A stretch of 64,000 nt of DNA from Inia geoffrensis (Eukaryota; Chordata; Mammalia; Artiodactyla; Iniidae): contig CM070912.1 of the NCBI GenBank assembly GCA_036417435.1, positions 26,524,055-26,588,054 of the forward strand. Direction: 5' to 3'. The notes beneath the pieces are model-generated. The model worked only from the letters and a program-made list of their open reading frames with translations, had not been told where the DNA came from and ran no database searches. Positions 11,089 through 23,379 of this stretch are shown here, piece by piece. Numbering within the stretch: the stretch's first letter is position 1; each line of letters starts with the position of its first letter. The position numbers and the translations under genes were made by a program.

Positions 11089-13085
11089 CTCTCTAGATGC
11101 AGTTGTCAGATCAGTAGCGGCTTAGAATGCAAGAAGGGGGTTACTTCAGCTCCGTGTGCCATGTGCTTTCAGTGGAGGCTCTGGGGGGGCCCCGGGAAAC
11201 CAAGTCCCCTCACCCTGGGGAGCTCAGGGATGCTGTTCTATGAGGTGAGGCTCCCAGGGTGAGGGGTGTGGAGGCAGGTGGAAACCACTGGCTGTGTCAG
11301 GGGAGCTGCTGCTACTCCAGGGGGACAAGAGAAAAGGGAGAGGGGGACCTGGGGAGGTGGCCAGAGGCCGGCCACTAGGGCTCCACTTCATCTGAGGCTG
11401 AAGGGCAGAGCCAGCCTCAGACAAGCTTTGTGTGGCTTGTATAGCACGTAGATTTCTCTGTCTCTGCCTCTCTGTCTCTGCCTCTCTCTCTCTCCATATA
11501 TATGATTTGCAATGCTTAAAAACCAGGATTTAAAATAATCCAGAATTCTGACTTGCTTGAACAATGGGAAACTCTGGCAGCCCTGGACCCACATTCCTGC
11601 CTGACAGGCCTCAGTTGGAATTGAGTGACAGCTGCCCAGTGTCGGGGGCCTGTGAGGTCCCATCGTCCACAGTCTCCACCACTCCCTGTTGTCTCCCACC
11701 AGCCTCCTTTCACTCCTTGGTCCCTGGCCTGGTCCCTGAGGGCAGCTGAGTTTATGGTTCTTGCTGGGGAGAGTGGGGAGCCACATTAGGGGTGAACCAT
11801 TGAGGCCACAGTGGCGACTTGGAGGAGATGAGGGGTGCCAGGAGCCCGGGGCGTGGTGATCACCACCACCCGCCCTCAGGTGCCAACAAGTCTTGAGCCC
11901 AGGCAGTGGGCACGGGATGGAAGGATGGCGCGTGCCAGCCTCCAGCCCAGAGTGGTTTCATGATGACACTCCGTGAGTTTGTCTCCTTTTCCCAGGCTGT
12001 CTCCATCCCCTGCCCCATCATGCCCTTCTAGCTGACCTTTCATCCCACAAGGGACCTCTTCATGTCTGGATCAGACTGTCCGTAAACTGTGCCGTAAAGC
12101 TGGCTGGAAGGCTGTCATCAGCAGTAATTGAAGGCTTTCAACCACCCCCCCTGGGGCCACCCCCTGCGCAGGAGCCTCCTTCCTGGATGTGTGGGTGGCA
12201 GGGAGGCCTCTGTACGGTCCCCAGGGCATCGCAACCCCTGCGTCTGCTCCACGCCTGCATGCTCTTTCTTCCTTAGTCATGAACCACTGACCAGGGTTCC
12301 TAGTGACTCAGCAATCCGTTGCCAACTGTGGAAACCAAAGTTCCCCAGAGCTTTGCAGAAGGAGCCTGTAGGGCCCAAGATGTCATTTCTAGTCTGGGGT
12401 CTGCGCTGGCTGCACTGTGGAGGGGGCATGGAGGGAGCAGAGTGTCATGGGGCTCTGTGGGCCTCAGTGCTGTAGTCACCTCTACATGCTTCTAGCTACT
12501 TCTCTCTGCTCGCACACCTGCCCTTGTGTTCTTGCTGGGTGTGGCCTTCTTTGTGAGGAGGGAGTGCTTCAGGGAGAAAGGAGAGATGGATGGCTGCAGA
12601 ATGAGATAGGCACTGGCCGCATCTCAAGGCCTCCCAGGCAGTAGGCCTGGCTAGCCCCATTATACAGAGGGGGAAGTTGAGGCTCAGTCCCACAGTGATG
12701 CACAAGCAGGTGCTGCTTCTGCGCTTGACAGGCAGGAGTCCTTGCCTCCACTTCAAAGTCCCCACTGTCATCCCCTTGCTCCTCTGTGACATGTCATGTT
12801 GAGAAGGCAAGGCACTGAGGTGGGCTGGTGGGGGGGCTCCCTTCCTCCCCCACCCCGACTGGCCATGTCTGACTAGTCCTTTCTGGTGGAGTGCTGGTCT
12901 TTGGCCTGGGCTCACTGGGCCCTCTAGTCATCTTCCCAGCCCAGCTGGTGGCAGGTCTTCAAGGGGGAACAGAACGGCGTTTTCTACCCTGTATTTCCCT
13001 CCCAACTCATGCTTCAGCTATGAACATGCTTTAAAATGTAAAATCATCCCTGTAAATAACATTTAAGTACTGAGGGCTTAGAACT
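11089..13085. other. Unique sequence with CT-rich tract
   Basis: No gene recognised. A CT-rich tract (tctctgcctctctgtctc) spans about 11,455-11,500. A MIR-like trace (cattatacagagggggaag) lies near 12,660. Other open frames are short and overlap on opposite strands. Confidence 0.5.
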
Positions 13086-13275
13086 CAATGCTTGACCTAC
13101 AGGTTCCTGAACGTAACAGCTGTGTGACCTTGGGCAAGTTTCTCAACCTCTCTGTGCCTTGGTTTCTCATCTGGCAAGTGCGGGTGGTAACAGTGCCATA
13201 TATTGAAGGATTTAATGTGCACAGAGTCCTTAGTGCAGGGCCTGGCACTAAGTCAGCTTTGTGTAAGGCTGTGGC
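13086..13275 (+). repeat. MIR
   Basis: A good copy of the core: agctgtgtgaccttgggcaa, gtttctcaacctctctgtgc and gggcctggcactaag. Confidence 0.88.
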
Positions 13276-13289
13276 CACCATACTTGACC

Positions 13290-13395
13290 TTCACAGAAAC
13301 CCTGTGAGATTTGTGCTGTCATTAGACCCATTTTCTAGCTGAGGAAGCTGAGGTTCAGAGCAAGTAGTGACTTCCCCCAACGTCAAGCCATCACT
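13290..13395 (-). repeat. MIR/L2-derived fragment
   Basis: The phrases cccattttctagctgaggaa and gctgaggttcagagcaag are the usual antisense MIR text. Confidence 0.6.
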
Positions 13396-13944
13396 TAAAA
13401 ATCCCAGGAAATAATAATGCCACTGAAGGGATCAGGCAGGGTGGACTGGCACAGCTGCCCGCCCAGGCACACTGAGGGACCACGCCCCCGTCCCCTGCAG
13501 TGACAAGCCCCCTCCCCAGGCCTCCCTTTGCCTAGGAGCCAGCTCCTCCCCAGCCCCCACACTCTGGGGCCGCCTGAGGAAACTGTTGTGGATCTAAGCC
13601 CTTCTTGGGAGTCTTCCCCTCCCAACACCCTCTCCCATAAGGAGCCGTCTTAGTCACACACACACACCCCACCGCCCCCAGTTTCCAGAAGATTCTCTAT
13701 GGGAGTTCAAAACAGCCCGGGGACCCCTTTGAGCCCTGCCCTGCAGATGGCCTGACGGTCATGCGACCCGGTGTGGCTGGATTCCACAACGGTGGTTAAG
13801 CGTTATTTATTTCCTTAATGCACATGTATACACATACAGCTGTCTGGAAGGATTCCTGGGCTTGGAGCGGGTGTGAGTCAGGGCTCTTAGAGCACGCCTG
13901 CACACCGGTGTCTGGGCCTACGTGAGCCTGCCCGTGCATATCAG
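13396..13944. other. Unique sequence with short CA tract
   Basis: A short CA run (cacacacacacccc) sits near 13,656. Nothing else is recognised. Confidence 0.5.
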
Positions 13945-14925
13945 CATTTAAAATTTAACAGCTTTATTATGGAAAATTTCAAAAATGTACAGAAATCAAG
14001 ACGTCCAGACAGTGATTCCCTCATCCCCACCCCTTGGCGTCATCATCAGCAATGTTTTGCAATCTTGTTTTATCACCTCCTTGCGGGCTCCCTCTCTTGC
14101 TTTTTTCCCTTTATGGCTGGAGTATTTGAAAGCCAATTGTAGACATCATACCATACGTGCCATTAAAAAAAAAAACCAAACAAAAAAACCACACTTTTAC
14201 TTCTGGGATAATTCTAGAGTCGCAGGAAATTGCTAAGACAGTACAGGATGATCCTACATACCCTTCACCCAGTTCTAATGGTTACATCTCACATAATTAT
14301 GTTACAATATCAAAATTGACATTGGTAGAGAACACACACGTGTGTGTGCATGCGTGAGTGTGTGCATATAGTTCTGTGCCATTTTGTCACGTGTGTGGAT
14401 GCACTTCACCACCATCACAATGAAGACTAGAACTACTCCATCATTACAAAGATCTCCTCAAACAGTCACACCCGCTGCCCTGCCCCTGACCACCTCTGAC
14501 CCCCTGGCAACCACAAATATGGTCTCCATCTCTATAATTTTGTCATTTGAGAATGTTATATAGATGGAATCATCTAGCATGTGCCCTCGGAGGTTGGCAT
14601 TTTTTTCCACGCAGCACAATGCTCCTGAGACCCATCTGAGTTGTTTTGTGTGTCAGTGGTTCATTCCCTTTTATGGCTGGGGAGTAACCCACGATGTGGC
14701 CATGCCACAGACTGCTTAACTGTTCACCTCTTGAGAGGCGTCTGGGCTGTTTCCAGTTCAGGGCTATTCTGAATAAAGCTGCTGCAGGTTTTTGTATGGA
14801 TATAAGTTTTCATTTCTCTGGGCTAAATGCCCAGCCAGGAGTGGGATTGTATAAATGTTTGAGTTTATGTTTAGTTTGAGAAATGGACAAGCGCTTTTCC
14901 CAAGTAGCTGTACAGGTTTATTGTT
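13945..14925 (-). mobile_element. L1 LINE 3' region
   Basis: The plus strand shows the antisense L1 3' order: taacagctttattatgg, cataccctt...cccagttctaatgg, tggatgcacttcaccacc, then tgttatatagatggaatcat, ttttatggctgggg and ctattctgaataaagctgctg. An A-rich piece (14,163-14,195) and an AC/GT run (14,330-14,372) lie inside. Confidence 0.8.
14330..14372. repeat. AC/GT simple repeat
   Basis: Alternating acacac then gtgtgt with interruptions, centred on cacacgtgtgtgtg. Confidence 0.8.
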
Positions 14926-16550
14926 TGGAAGAGAGGCATCTATTAGGAGGACCCCAGTGAGGCTGCTCCAGGACCCTGAGCAGCCTGTGTGCTGTGCTAA
15001 GTTCCTTTCCCGCAGGGGGCGTTTAGTCCCCTCTTTCCAAAAGAGACAGCCAAAGCCCAGAGCTAGCAAGTGGGAACATCAGAATTTGATTCCAGCCCCA
15101 TCTGGCTCCAAAGCTGCGGGGTTGGTACCCTCCCTTGCTGGGTGGCAGGAATCGGTGCGGAATGCCTTGGGGAGCGAGCAGTGAGCAGACCAAGGGAGTT
15201 GGGGAGGAAGAGCCTGGCTGGGGGAGCACAGACCCTGGTGAGAAGAGGGGAGGCAGAACCTACCCACTCTCTCGTTGCCAGGCTGAACCAGCTCCCTCCC
15301 ACCTCCTGACCTTCACACTGGCCCTTCCTCTCTCCATCACAGATGGGACTGTTGATGTGTTGCTAGCTGGGTCTCCTTGGCCCCAGTGGGTGGCCCTGCC
15401 TTCCCTGCCACGTAGGTTCCTGCAGGAGGGGACCCCCCCGCCAACCCCATCTGCACCCTGGGACCTCCAGACTTCCCCTATCAGCCTGAGAAGGGTAAAG
15501 CACAGAGACCCGTTCTTTGCAATTCATCCTCCCTTGCAGCAAACTCTGAGCCTCTTTGCTGTGCTTTGGTGTCATGAAGATGCTATCGGTGGCGAGGATG
15601 GCAACACTTACGGTTTCCCAGGCGCTGTGGCTGGTGCTTGAATACACGATTTCGTGTGATGGGCATGACCACCCTGTCGGCAGGTTTTATCACCACCGCT
15701 TTAGAGACACGCATGCAGAAGCTCCCACAGTTCACAAGTGGCAGAGCTGGGAGTCAGAACTGTGCCCTCTGACCAAAACCTGGGCGTCTCCTGGCTGAGC
15801 CAGTTAGGACAGCCTGTCACCAATTCTGCTGAAGGAGTCTTATCTTTTGAGCCCAGGATGGGCGGGGTTGGGGCTCTGAGAGATCTAGACTCCACATGGG
15901 GGGTGGGGGGGCCCGTCTTCCCAGCTGGGGGTCCATGGTGGTCCAGGTGGCAGTGGAGGGGCCCTAGGGATGAAGTCTCTGCCCGGCCCAGGGTTCCAGG
16001 CCTGCCCTTCTCCTCAGCTGGCCACTTCTTACCTTCCTAGCTGTGTGAGCTCAGGTAGGCGACTTAGACTCTCTGAGCCTCCTTATCGCCTCCCTGTGGG
16101 GAAGTCAGCCTTTCCCCTCCTGGGCTGGCCTAGCCCCTAACAGGTTCCTAACCTGGAAAGTAGACAGTTGTTAGAAGGAGGACGAGTGGATTGGCATGTG
16201 AGCCCCCTGCCTGGGATCCCAGCCCTGGCCCTGGTCCCAACACTCACTGTGACCCTGGACAAGTCACTATAGCTCCGGGCCTCTCTTTCCACTCAGCAAA
16301 CATGGCTACCACGACAGGATTGAGCTGACTCGTGACGGCTCTTTGTGGACCATGATACACGACATAAATATGGAGCTTTTCTGTTCTATCAAACCACAAG
16401 TCTAGGGCTCTGTGTTTTTATTTCTGAGCCTGCTTTGCTTTTGTGACTCCAATTTCATATTTTAAAGTTGAGTTGGGCAAGTATCTTTCTGATCAGATCA
16501 CATTTTCTGTACACTGGGGGAGTGGGGAACAGAATCCCCCCTGTGTGTGC
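14926..16550. other. Unique sequence with MIR traces
   Basis: No exon could be supported. MIR-like text lies at about 16,035-16,090 (actctctgagcctccttatc) and 16,190-16,330 (tcactgtgaccctggacaag, gggcctctctttccactcag). A long plus-strand frame at 15,135-15,641 has no known domain. Confidence 0.5.
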
Positions 16551-16890
16551 TGGCTTTGAGTTCACTGGCATTTCCTGAGCACTTTGAGTGCCAGGATCAG
16601 CGCTGGGGATGGAGACGGGAGCTGGGCATGGTCTCTGCCCGCCAGGGACCCACAGCCCACTGGGGGGTCAGGAGTGAACAGACCATCATGACATAGGGTG
16701 GTCTGTGGGCGGAACCTGGCAGGCCAGGTTAGGGAGAGGAGGACCTCTCAGGTGACTTCCTTGGGACACAGAAGTCCAAGATGAGTCGTAAAAGATTGAG
16801 TGGGAGATGGGCAGGCAAAGAAGTGGAGGAGGGTGTTGTAGGCAGAAGGAACATCACAGGCCAAGGCCTGGAGGTATGTAAGTGCAGTCA
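16551..16890 (-). mobile_element. L2 LINE 3' region
   Basis: The segment runs from tttcctgagcactttgagtgcc through gatcagcgctggggatggag and ggtctctgcccgccaggga to ggccaaggcctggaggtatg, the antisense L2 order. Confidence 0.65.
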
Positions 16891-17062
16891 CATACCTGCC
16901 CACTTCTCCATGAGTCCCAGCTGTGTGAGTTGCCCACATCACTGTCCACAGTGCTTTCCCTGCTGGAGGCTGAGGTTTACCGTAAGACTGGGCTGCTTCT
17001 GTCATGCCCAGTTGGCACCTTGGGGCTGCGAACTGTCTTTCTCTATCCTTAAAGATTTATGA

Positions 17063-17327
17063 CTCCATCTGTCTGTTCATCCATCACCCATCCATTCATC
17101 CACCCATGCATCCATCTCTCTGTTCATCCATTAGTCATCTATTCATCCATCTATCCGTTTGTCTGTTTATCCATCTATCCATCTTGTCTGTTTATCCATC
17201 TATGCATCTATTCATCCATGCATGCATGCATCCATCCATGTATCTGTGCATCTATCTGTTCATCCATCCATGCATCCGTCTGTCTATCTGTCCAACCATC
17301 TATTCATCCAGCCAGCCAGCCAGCCAT
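17063..17327. repeat. (ATCC)n tetranucleotide microsatellite
   Basis: About 265 bases of imperfect catc/tgtc-type tetramers (atccatctatccatc, ccagccagccagccag). It makes repetitive His/Pro/Ser- and Cys-rich frames in all three plus frames, which are not genes. It ends directly at an L2 3' terminus. Confidence 0.95.
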
Positions 17328-17420
17328 ACATTCAACAAGTATTTATTGAGTGCTAACGACATGCCAGGCCCTGCTGGGCAGAGCTCTCTCTGGGGCGGTG
17401 CAGGGCAGGTGATGAGCAGA
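17328..17420 (-). mobile_element. L2 LINE 3' terminus
   Basis: The text ttcaacaagtatttattgag followed by tgctaacgacatgccaggcc is the typical antisense L2 end, with the tetranucleotide repeat grown from its 3' tail. Confidence 0.8.
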
Positions 17421-18780
17421 CATGAGCTGAGATTTGCTTCACTCCCTGCCGGGGCCCTGCCCAAGACAGGCACAGACTTGCCCCTGGAGTCCCTCCCTCC
17501 CCGTCCTGGGCTGCCTGGTCCTGTTAGGAGGGAGGTGGCCCTTGGCTCCCAGCTTGGGAAACTGTCCCTGACAATCTGCTCTTGAGAGCGTCACGTCCTC
17601 AGACGAGGGTGAGGAAATCACCCCAGATCACAGACAGCTGCACAACCCCCAAGGATGTGGGCTTCCTGCCACCCTGCTGAGAACCCCACCCTGGCTGCCT
17701 TTCTAGGGATGTTAACCCCTGGCTCACTGAGTCACTGCTGATAACGCTTTCAGCTTTGTCTCCCCGCCCCAGGCCTTTGTGTTTCCAGACAAAACCCTAA
17801 ATGCTCACCTGCCCATCCAGCATCTCGATAGCCCATCCCAGCTGGTCCCAGAGCCTCACAGCAGCCTCTTTAGTTATGTGACTTAAAGCAAGTCCCCAGC
17901 AGTAGTGCTCGGGAAAGCCAGAGCCATCACTAACCTCCCTGTGGATCCCTGCTGGCGTCGTGAGCCCAAAGGTCCATGACCTGGGCTCCTATCTGGCCAC
18001 TCAGAGATTTGGAAAATTTGAGTCCTGTTTTAAAGTAGGGCCATTTCACACAGAAATGTGAACATCTGGCTTGTCCTGTAAACAGGAGGATTGGCCAACA
18101 CTGCGCCCAAGTGCCAGCCTACTGGGGGACGGGGGCTGGGGCTCAGCAGGACTGCCCGTTTAGGGGAATGTGGACTCCCTGGTATCCTGTTTCATGATGG
18201 AGAAAAGCGTGGAGAGAGGGAGGACTGAGTTGATCAAGGTCAAGAGAGAAGGGACAGCGCTGCCTCCTGCAGGTGCTCTTGGTGACCCCTGGTGTAATGA
18301 CGTTGCAGAGTTGGGGCCCACTGGGGTGGCTTTATTTCAGCTGGAGGGCCTGACCATTCTTTCTGGGAGTTCCCTGTCCCCCAACCTGGCGATAAATCCA
18401 TCCTGGGCTGAGAACACAGCATGGGGAAGGTAAGCCTCAGAAGCAGGGTCAGAGGTGACCTCCTGAGGCTTTGGGGTGTTGTGGGCCTGGATCTCAGGGG
18501 GAAGAACTGTGCCCCCCCCCCTTTGAGATGGGAGGTGGGTTCAGAGTAAGACCGGTGGGCTTCAGAGGTGCTCTGAAGATGGGCCTGGGGGCTCAGAACA
18601 GAGCACCGTCTGTGGCTGGTAAGGGCCAGAGCAGTACCTCCAAGCCCCGATCCCTGGGTACATGGGGTGAAGCCTAATTTGGGCAGCGTGGATGAAGTTT
18701 TGATCCTGGGGGCATCCTGGTAAAGTTGCTATAATTTGGATGCGTCATGGAAACCTGACTCTTTGCTATCACAGGACTTG
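17421..18780. other. Unique sequence, nothing recognised
   Basis: No repeat or exon could be supported, apart from ordinary mammalian GC-rich text. Confidence 0.5.
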
Positions 18781-19240
18781 TCTTTGGGACATAATTTCTC
18801 TGATAAATGCTCGTTGTGTACCCACTTTGGGGGTCCTCAGTTCAACCAAGACACCATTCTTACCTCAGGGAAAACACAGTCGGGGGCATAGGGAAGGCTT
18901 CCTGGAGGAGGTGGTACCTTGGTGGGAGTTCAGAAGGATGCAGTGAGCATTTAGCCAGGTGAAGCCCAAAGGAGAAGGGGTCCAGGCAGAGGGAACAGAA
19001 GGGACAAAGGGAGAAGGCACTGAGGCATGATGGCTCCCAGCCTGTTGGGGACAGGAGGACTGAGGTGAATTGGCGCCGGGGGCTGAGGCTGGTGCAGTAA
19101 GTGCTCATTGGAGGCTGGGTCAAAATGGCCTTGTCAAGAGGCTCACGAAGTAGGAGCTAGAAATTTACCCTGATGCCAGTGGGGAGCAATGAAAGGGTTT
19201 TCAGGAAGGGAGTTGGGTGCATGTTATAGAGCCCTCAGCT
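18781..19240 (-). mobile_element. L2 LINE 3' region
   Basis: The order is gcatagggaaggcttcctgg, aggtggtaccttggtgggag, ccaggcagagggaacagaag, then gccagtggggagcaatgaaa and gggttttcaggaaggg, matching the antisense L2 3' UTR. Confidence 0.75.
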
Positions 19241-19499
19241 GGGTATGGAGAGTAGAGGGTGGGAAGCACCACTGCGATGCCAAGAGGTGGCCATGGGTGG
19301 TGAGCAGAGGCGAGATGCGGAAGAAGGAGCCCTGGGGACCACTGACCAGTGGGGATGTCTCCTCTCTGGGAGGTGGGGACACAGAGCCAAGACCTTGGGA
19401 GTGACAGACTCGGGGGCAGTTCCCTGGAAGCCTCTCCCCCAAACACCCTACGAAGAGGTCCTGAGATCATTGGTGTTACCAGGTACATGATGTAGGGAG

Positions 19500-19765
19500 G
19501 CAGGGAATAGTTTAGATCTGAAGAATGATGACGAGCACGTGTCGAGGGGAGAGTAGAGGCATCTTTGGCAGATGTCACAGCATGTACTAAGGCCCTGTGG
19601 CCACAGAGACAGAGAGGAGAAGGGCCAAAATGTGGCCTGAGCGGCCGAACAGGGAGCCAGGTATGAGATGAGGTGGGAGGGTACAGGCGCCAGACCACAG
19701 GGACATGGGGGAGCCACTGAAGTGCTTTAGGTGGTGACATCATCTGATGTGTCTGCCATGGTCAC
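19500..19765 (-). mobile_element. L2 LINE fragment
   Basis: The phrases cactaaggccctgtggccac, gagccactgaagtgctttag and tgacatcatctgatgtgtct repeat the distal part of the same antisense L2 text. Confidence 0.6.
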
Positions 19766-19869
19766 CAGGCTGCAGGAGGTGACATTCTTAGATCCGTCCA
19801 GGAGCTGGAGGTGAAAGGTGAACTCATATGACTCCCATAACCATAAAAAATCCTAAACTGCATACATCA

Positions 19870-20372
19870 TAGGTGTTCATTTCCTTGGGCTGCCATGACA
19901 TACTGTCACAAACAGGGTGGCTTAAAACAACAGAAATTGGAAGAAATACTGTTCAGTGTTAAAAAAATAAATAAATAAAAACAAAAAAAAAACCCAGGAA
20001 TTGTTTTGCTCAGAGCTCTGGAGGCTAGAAGTCTGAATTAAGATTCTGGCAGGACCACACTCTCTGAAGGGCTCTAGGAAAGGACCCTTCCTTGCCTCTT
20101 CTAGCTTCTGGTGTTCGCTGGCAATCCGCGGTGTTCCTAGGTTTGTGGCTGCATCCCTCCTTCATCACATCATGGGTCTTCTTCCCTCTGTCTGTGTCTC
20201 TTCTTATACGGATCCCAGTGATTGGATCAGGGCCTACCCTAATCCACAAGGACCTCATCTTGACCTGATTATATCAGCAAAGACCGTATTTCCAAATATG
20301 GCCACATTCACAGGTACCCGGGCTTAGGACGCAGACATACCTTTTGGGGAGGACACAATCATCCCACAACGT
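19870..20372 (-). mobile_element. MaLR-type solo LTR (reverse)
   Basis: The text cttgggctgccatgacatac, ggtggcttaaaacaacagaa, ctctggaggctagaagtctg, gtgtctcttcttatacggat, caaatatggccacattcaca and gaggacacaatcatccc is the complement of an ERVL-MaLR (MLT1-like) LTR. A (taaa)n/A-rich piece is inserted at about 19,955-19,995. It carries no viral coding sequence. Confidence 0.7.
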
Positions 20373-20399
20373 CAGAGGATCCTGATTTTGTTTCGAAAA

Positions 20400-20718
20400 C
20401 ACACACGTGGTCACTCACGTTCTGTTTCTTGACGTGGATGCTTGTTTCGCAGGAGTTTTCACTCTGAAAATTGAGCTATACATGTATGATCCGTGCATTT
20501 TTCTGCACATGTGTTCTATTTCAGTTAACACATTAACATATACACACATGCCGAGAACAGAGGGTGGCAGCCACTGAACCATGATGTTAATGGAGGCTTC
20601 CCCTGGGTGATGGGTTTATGGATTAATTTCATTTTCTCCCCGGATGTTCCAAATTTTCTGCCATAAGCATGTGTTAACTTTATTGCATAATAAATCCATG
20701 TGTATCATAAAAGAAGAG
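20400..20718 (+). mobile_element. L1 LINE 3' terminus (old)
   Basis: The end ccaaattttctgccataagc, atgtgttaactttattgcat followed by aataaa matches an old L1 3' UTR with its polyadenylation signal. Confidence 0.6.
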
Positions 20719-21659
20719 CTGTGATGGAACTCTTACTCACCAGTCCTTCCCTGAACCCAAAGCTATTGTAACCGGAGGTGGGGTTTGAACAGGAATTTGG
20801 CCTGCCCTTAGAATCTGTTCCAAATAAATATTTTTAGCCTCATTACCCACTCCCTTCAAATGTCCTGCTTATGATTTGTGGCTCTGATGATCCAAACAGG
20901 CGTTCTTTGGAGCTTGTGGCTTGGCAGTTACCTCACCTGTGTCCCCTTCCGGAGGGAGGATGAAGGTAATAATAGAACTGACCTCATGGGTGGCTGGGAG
21001 GCTTCACTGGAATAATGCACGTGAAAACTTCTGCACAGGGCGGGGCTGCCACGAATACCCTCCTGATTAGGAAATGCCCAGGGTACGGTGGCAGGCATCT
21101 CAGTGTCCTAGTTTAATGGTTCAGCTGGTCAGGGAAAGTCCAGTAAATGAGACCTTGCCCCACTGCACGTGGTCATCCCTGGGGAATGGTCGGGGGTGAT
21201 GGGGGCCTCCCTTCCTGGCATGCTTTCCCTTTTTGCCCCCTTTTAATACAGCTTGGTGCTCTTCCCACCGCTGGCCTCCTTACCTGTTGCAGCTGTGTGC
21301 TATTTCATCGCCTTTAAGGCCATGCGCTGGCATGATGGTTAAGTCATCACGGGAAGATTTAGAGGGGGCAGGTGGGGGTGAGGTGAGAAGGTGGCTGGAC
21401 TAGAAGAGCCAGTGTTGGTGGGGTGAGGGTGAGGGGCTCTTCTTTCTGCCCTCCAGACCCCGCCCAATGCCATAGGCCCCATCCACTGCCATGGACCACG
21501 CCCCTGGAGATGGTGCCTCGCCAGGTCTTTGCTCCACCCGACCCGCAGCCCGAGGGCTTTGGAGTTTGAGCTGTGCCTTATTTGGAGCCCGGTGTTTCCT
21601 TTGGTAATATCTGTCCATATTACAAATGAAGAAACCCTCTGTCCCAGCTGGGCTGCTGC
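20719..21659. other. Unique sequence, nothing recognised
   Basis: No element assigned. A small MIR-like trace may lie near 20,930-21,050. Confidence 0.45.
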
Positions 21660-22375
21660 CCAACAATAATCCTACAAATAAACTGGAACTCCTGGGACAT
21701 TATTTATGTACAAGTTATCCTTTGCAACATTGTTTGTAAAAACCAGATACTGAAAACAACCTAGACCCTCCATCAGTAGGGGGCTGATTAAAGACACTGG
21801 CCCAATCCATATAATGGAATACTGTACTCTGCTGTTGTAAAGAACAGTGAGAAACTGTCTCTAAGCTTTATTAGGTGAGAAAAGCAAGATTCAAGACAGT
21901 ATATAGTATATACGTCTTTGCATAAAAAAAGGGAGGGCTGGGCTTCCCTGGTGGCGCAGTGGTTGAGAGTCCGCCTGCCGATGCAGGGGACACGGGTTCG
22001 TGCCCCAGTCCGGGAAGATCCCACATGCCGCGGAGCGGCTGGGCCCGTGACCCATGGCCGCTGAGCCTGTGCGTCCGGAGCCTGTGCTCCTCAACGGGAG
22101 AGGCCATAACAGTGAGAGGCCCGCATACCGCAAAAAAAAAAAAAAAAAAAAGAAAAGGGAGGGCTGAGTATATATTTGTATCAGCTAATATTTGCATGAA
22201 GAAACTGTGGCTAACCACCAAATGACTAAACTTTACCTGTGGAGGTGGGGGTGAAACTTAGTGGTTGGGGCACACGGGAAGGGGAAGGGACACAGATTTG
22301 TTCATAGCCTGTTTTCTTTTTTGGGGACCCATGTGAACTTTCTAGTTTTCAAAATTGCTAATAAAAAAAGAGAAG
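21660..22375 (+). mobile_element. L1 LINE 3' region, split by SINE
   Basis: Old L1 text includes taatggaatactgtactctg and the closing tagttttcaaaattgctaat plus aaaaaaag. A SINE at 21,941-22,152 interrupts it. Confidence 0.65.
21941..22152 (+). mobile_element. CHR-type SINE, young form, nested in L1
   Basis: The head ggcttccctggtggcgcag and B-box-like gggttcgtgcc are present, with a pure poly-A tail from 22,132. The 14-base duplication aaaagggagggctg flanks it at 21,927-21,940 and 22,153-22,166 without a mismatch, which indicates a recent insertion. Confidence 0.96.
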
Positions 22376-22399
22376 TAGCATCTTTGAAACAAAGCACAT

Positions 22400-22615
22400 T
22401 TTAAAGCAGCAGCTTGGGCTCAGGTGTCCCATTGCATCTCACTTCAGCCTCTGATAGCTGTGTGACCTTGGGCAGGTTACTCAACCTCTCTGTTTCAGTT
22501 CCTTCATCCATGAAATGGGGGTAATAGCAGTTCCAACTTTGGGCTGTTGGGAGGATTAAATGAGATCAATGTGCCCAGTGCCTGGCATGCAGTAAGCAAA
22601 TAACAAGAGTGAGTT
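22400..22615 (+). repeat. MIR, nearly full length
   Basis: The text agctgtgtgaccttgggcag, ttactcaacctctctgtttc, gaggattaaatgagatcaat and gcctggcatgcagtaagc is in MIR order. Confidence 0.9.
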
Positions 22616-23379
22616 GATGGTGGCAGAGGGTTGGCTTTCTGAAAGCAGCACAGTTTGGAACAGGCCCCAAGAAGCAGGATGTGAACTCTAGCGCTGCTGT
22701 GAACCCTCTTTCTCTGGTGTCTGTGTCTTCCCTCTGCCACAGGGGCCCTGACCTGATGGGAGCCACTTGTTAAGTGACAGTGCAGTCTCCTGCTTCCCGT
22801 CCCCTTGCTCGGTGCAGGCAGCATGGGGACATCTCACAGCCCTGAGTCCTGAGTGTGCATCTTCTGGGAAGCCGGGAGAAGGGGTTGAGTTCAAGCATGT
22901 GAGGATCGGTTGGGTTGCTGTGAATAGGGACTCAGAGTGGGGAGTGCCCTGGCTCTGGCCTCCTGCCCTGGCTGACCCATTGGCTCTGCTTCCTGGGAAC
23001 CGTAAGTGTGAGGAGCCCAGGGTGTAGTTCTTGCATTGAACCCCACGACTGCCCACAGCCCTCATGCTGCATGGAGGACGCCAGCAGAGAGGGCACCGCC
23101 TGTCCAAAGTTGAGCCGTGAACACAGAGTGAGCCAGACACCAGCCCTCGGGTCACAGGCCTTCTCACCTCCTGCCCAGGGAGGGTTTTTTCCAGAAGGTT
23201 CTACCCACCATGGCTTTGGGGGCTGGTTTCATTGACTAAACAGCCCCTGTGCCTCACTTTGTTCACCCGTGAAATGGGGGTGATTGCCCTCCTGCCTCCT
23301 CTTTTTGAGGATAAGGTGAGGCTGGCTGTCACTTTGGAAGGACCAGGGGACCTGTGCCCTCATTTGTGTGTCTGCCTTT
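22616..23379. other. Unique sequence, nothing recognised
   Basis: Only a weak MIR-like trace (tgtgcctcactttgttcacc, about 23,250-23,330). No exon supported. Confidence 0.5.

Noticed and set aside
17063..17327. Regular short repeats considered as a CRISPR array
   Set aside because: Period is four bases without spacers; the host is a mammal.
17004..17585. His/Pro/Ser/Cys-rich frames
   Set aside because: Translation of the (ATCC)n microsatellite.
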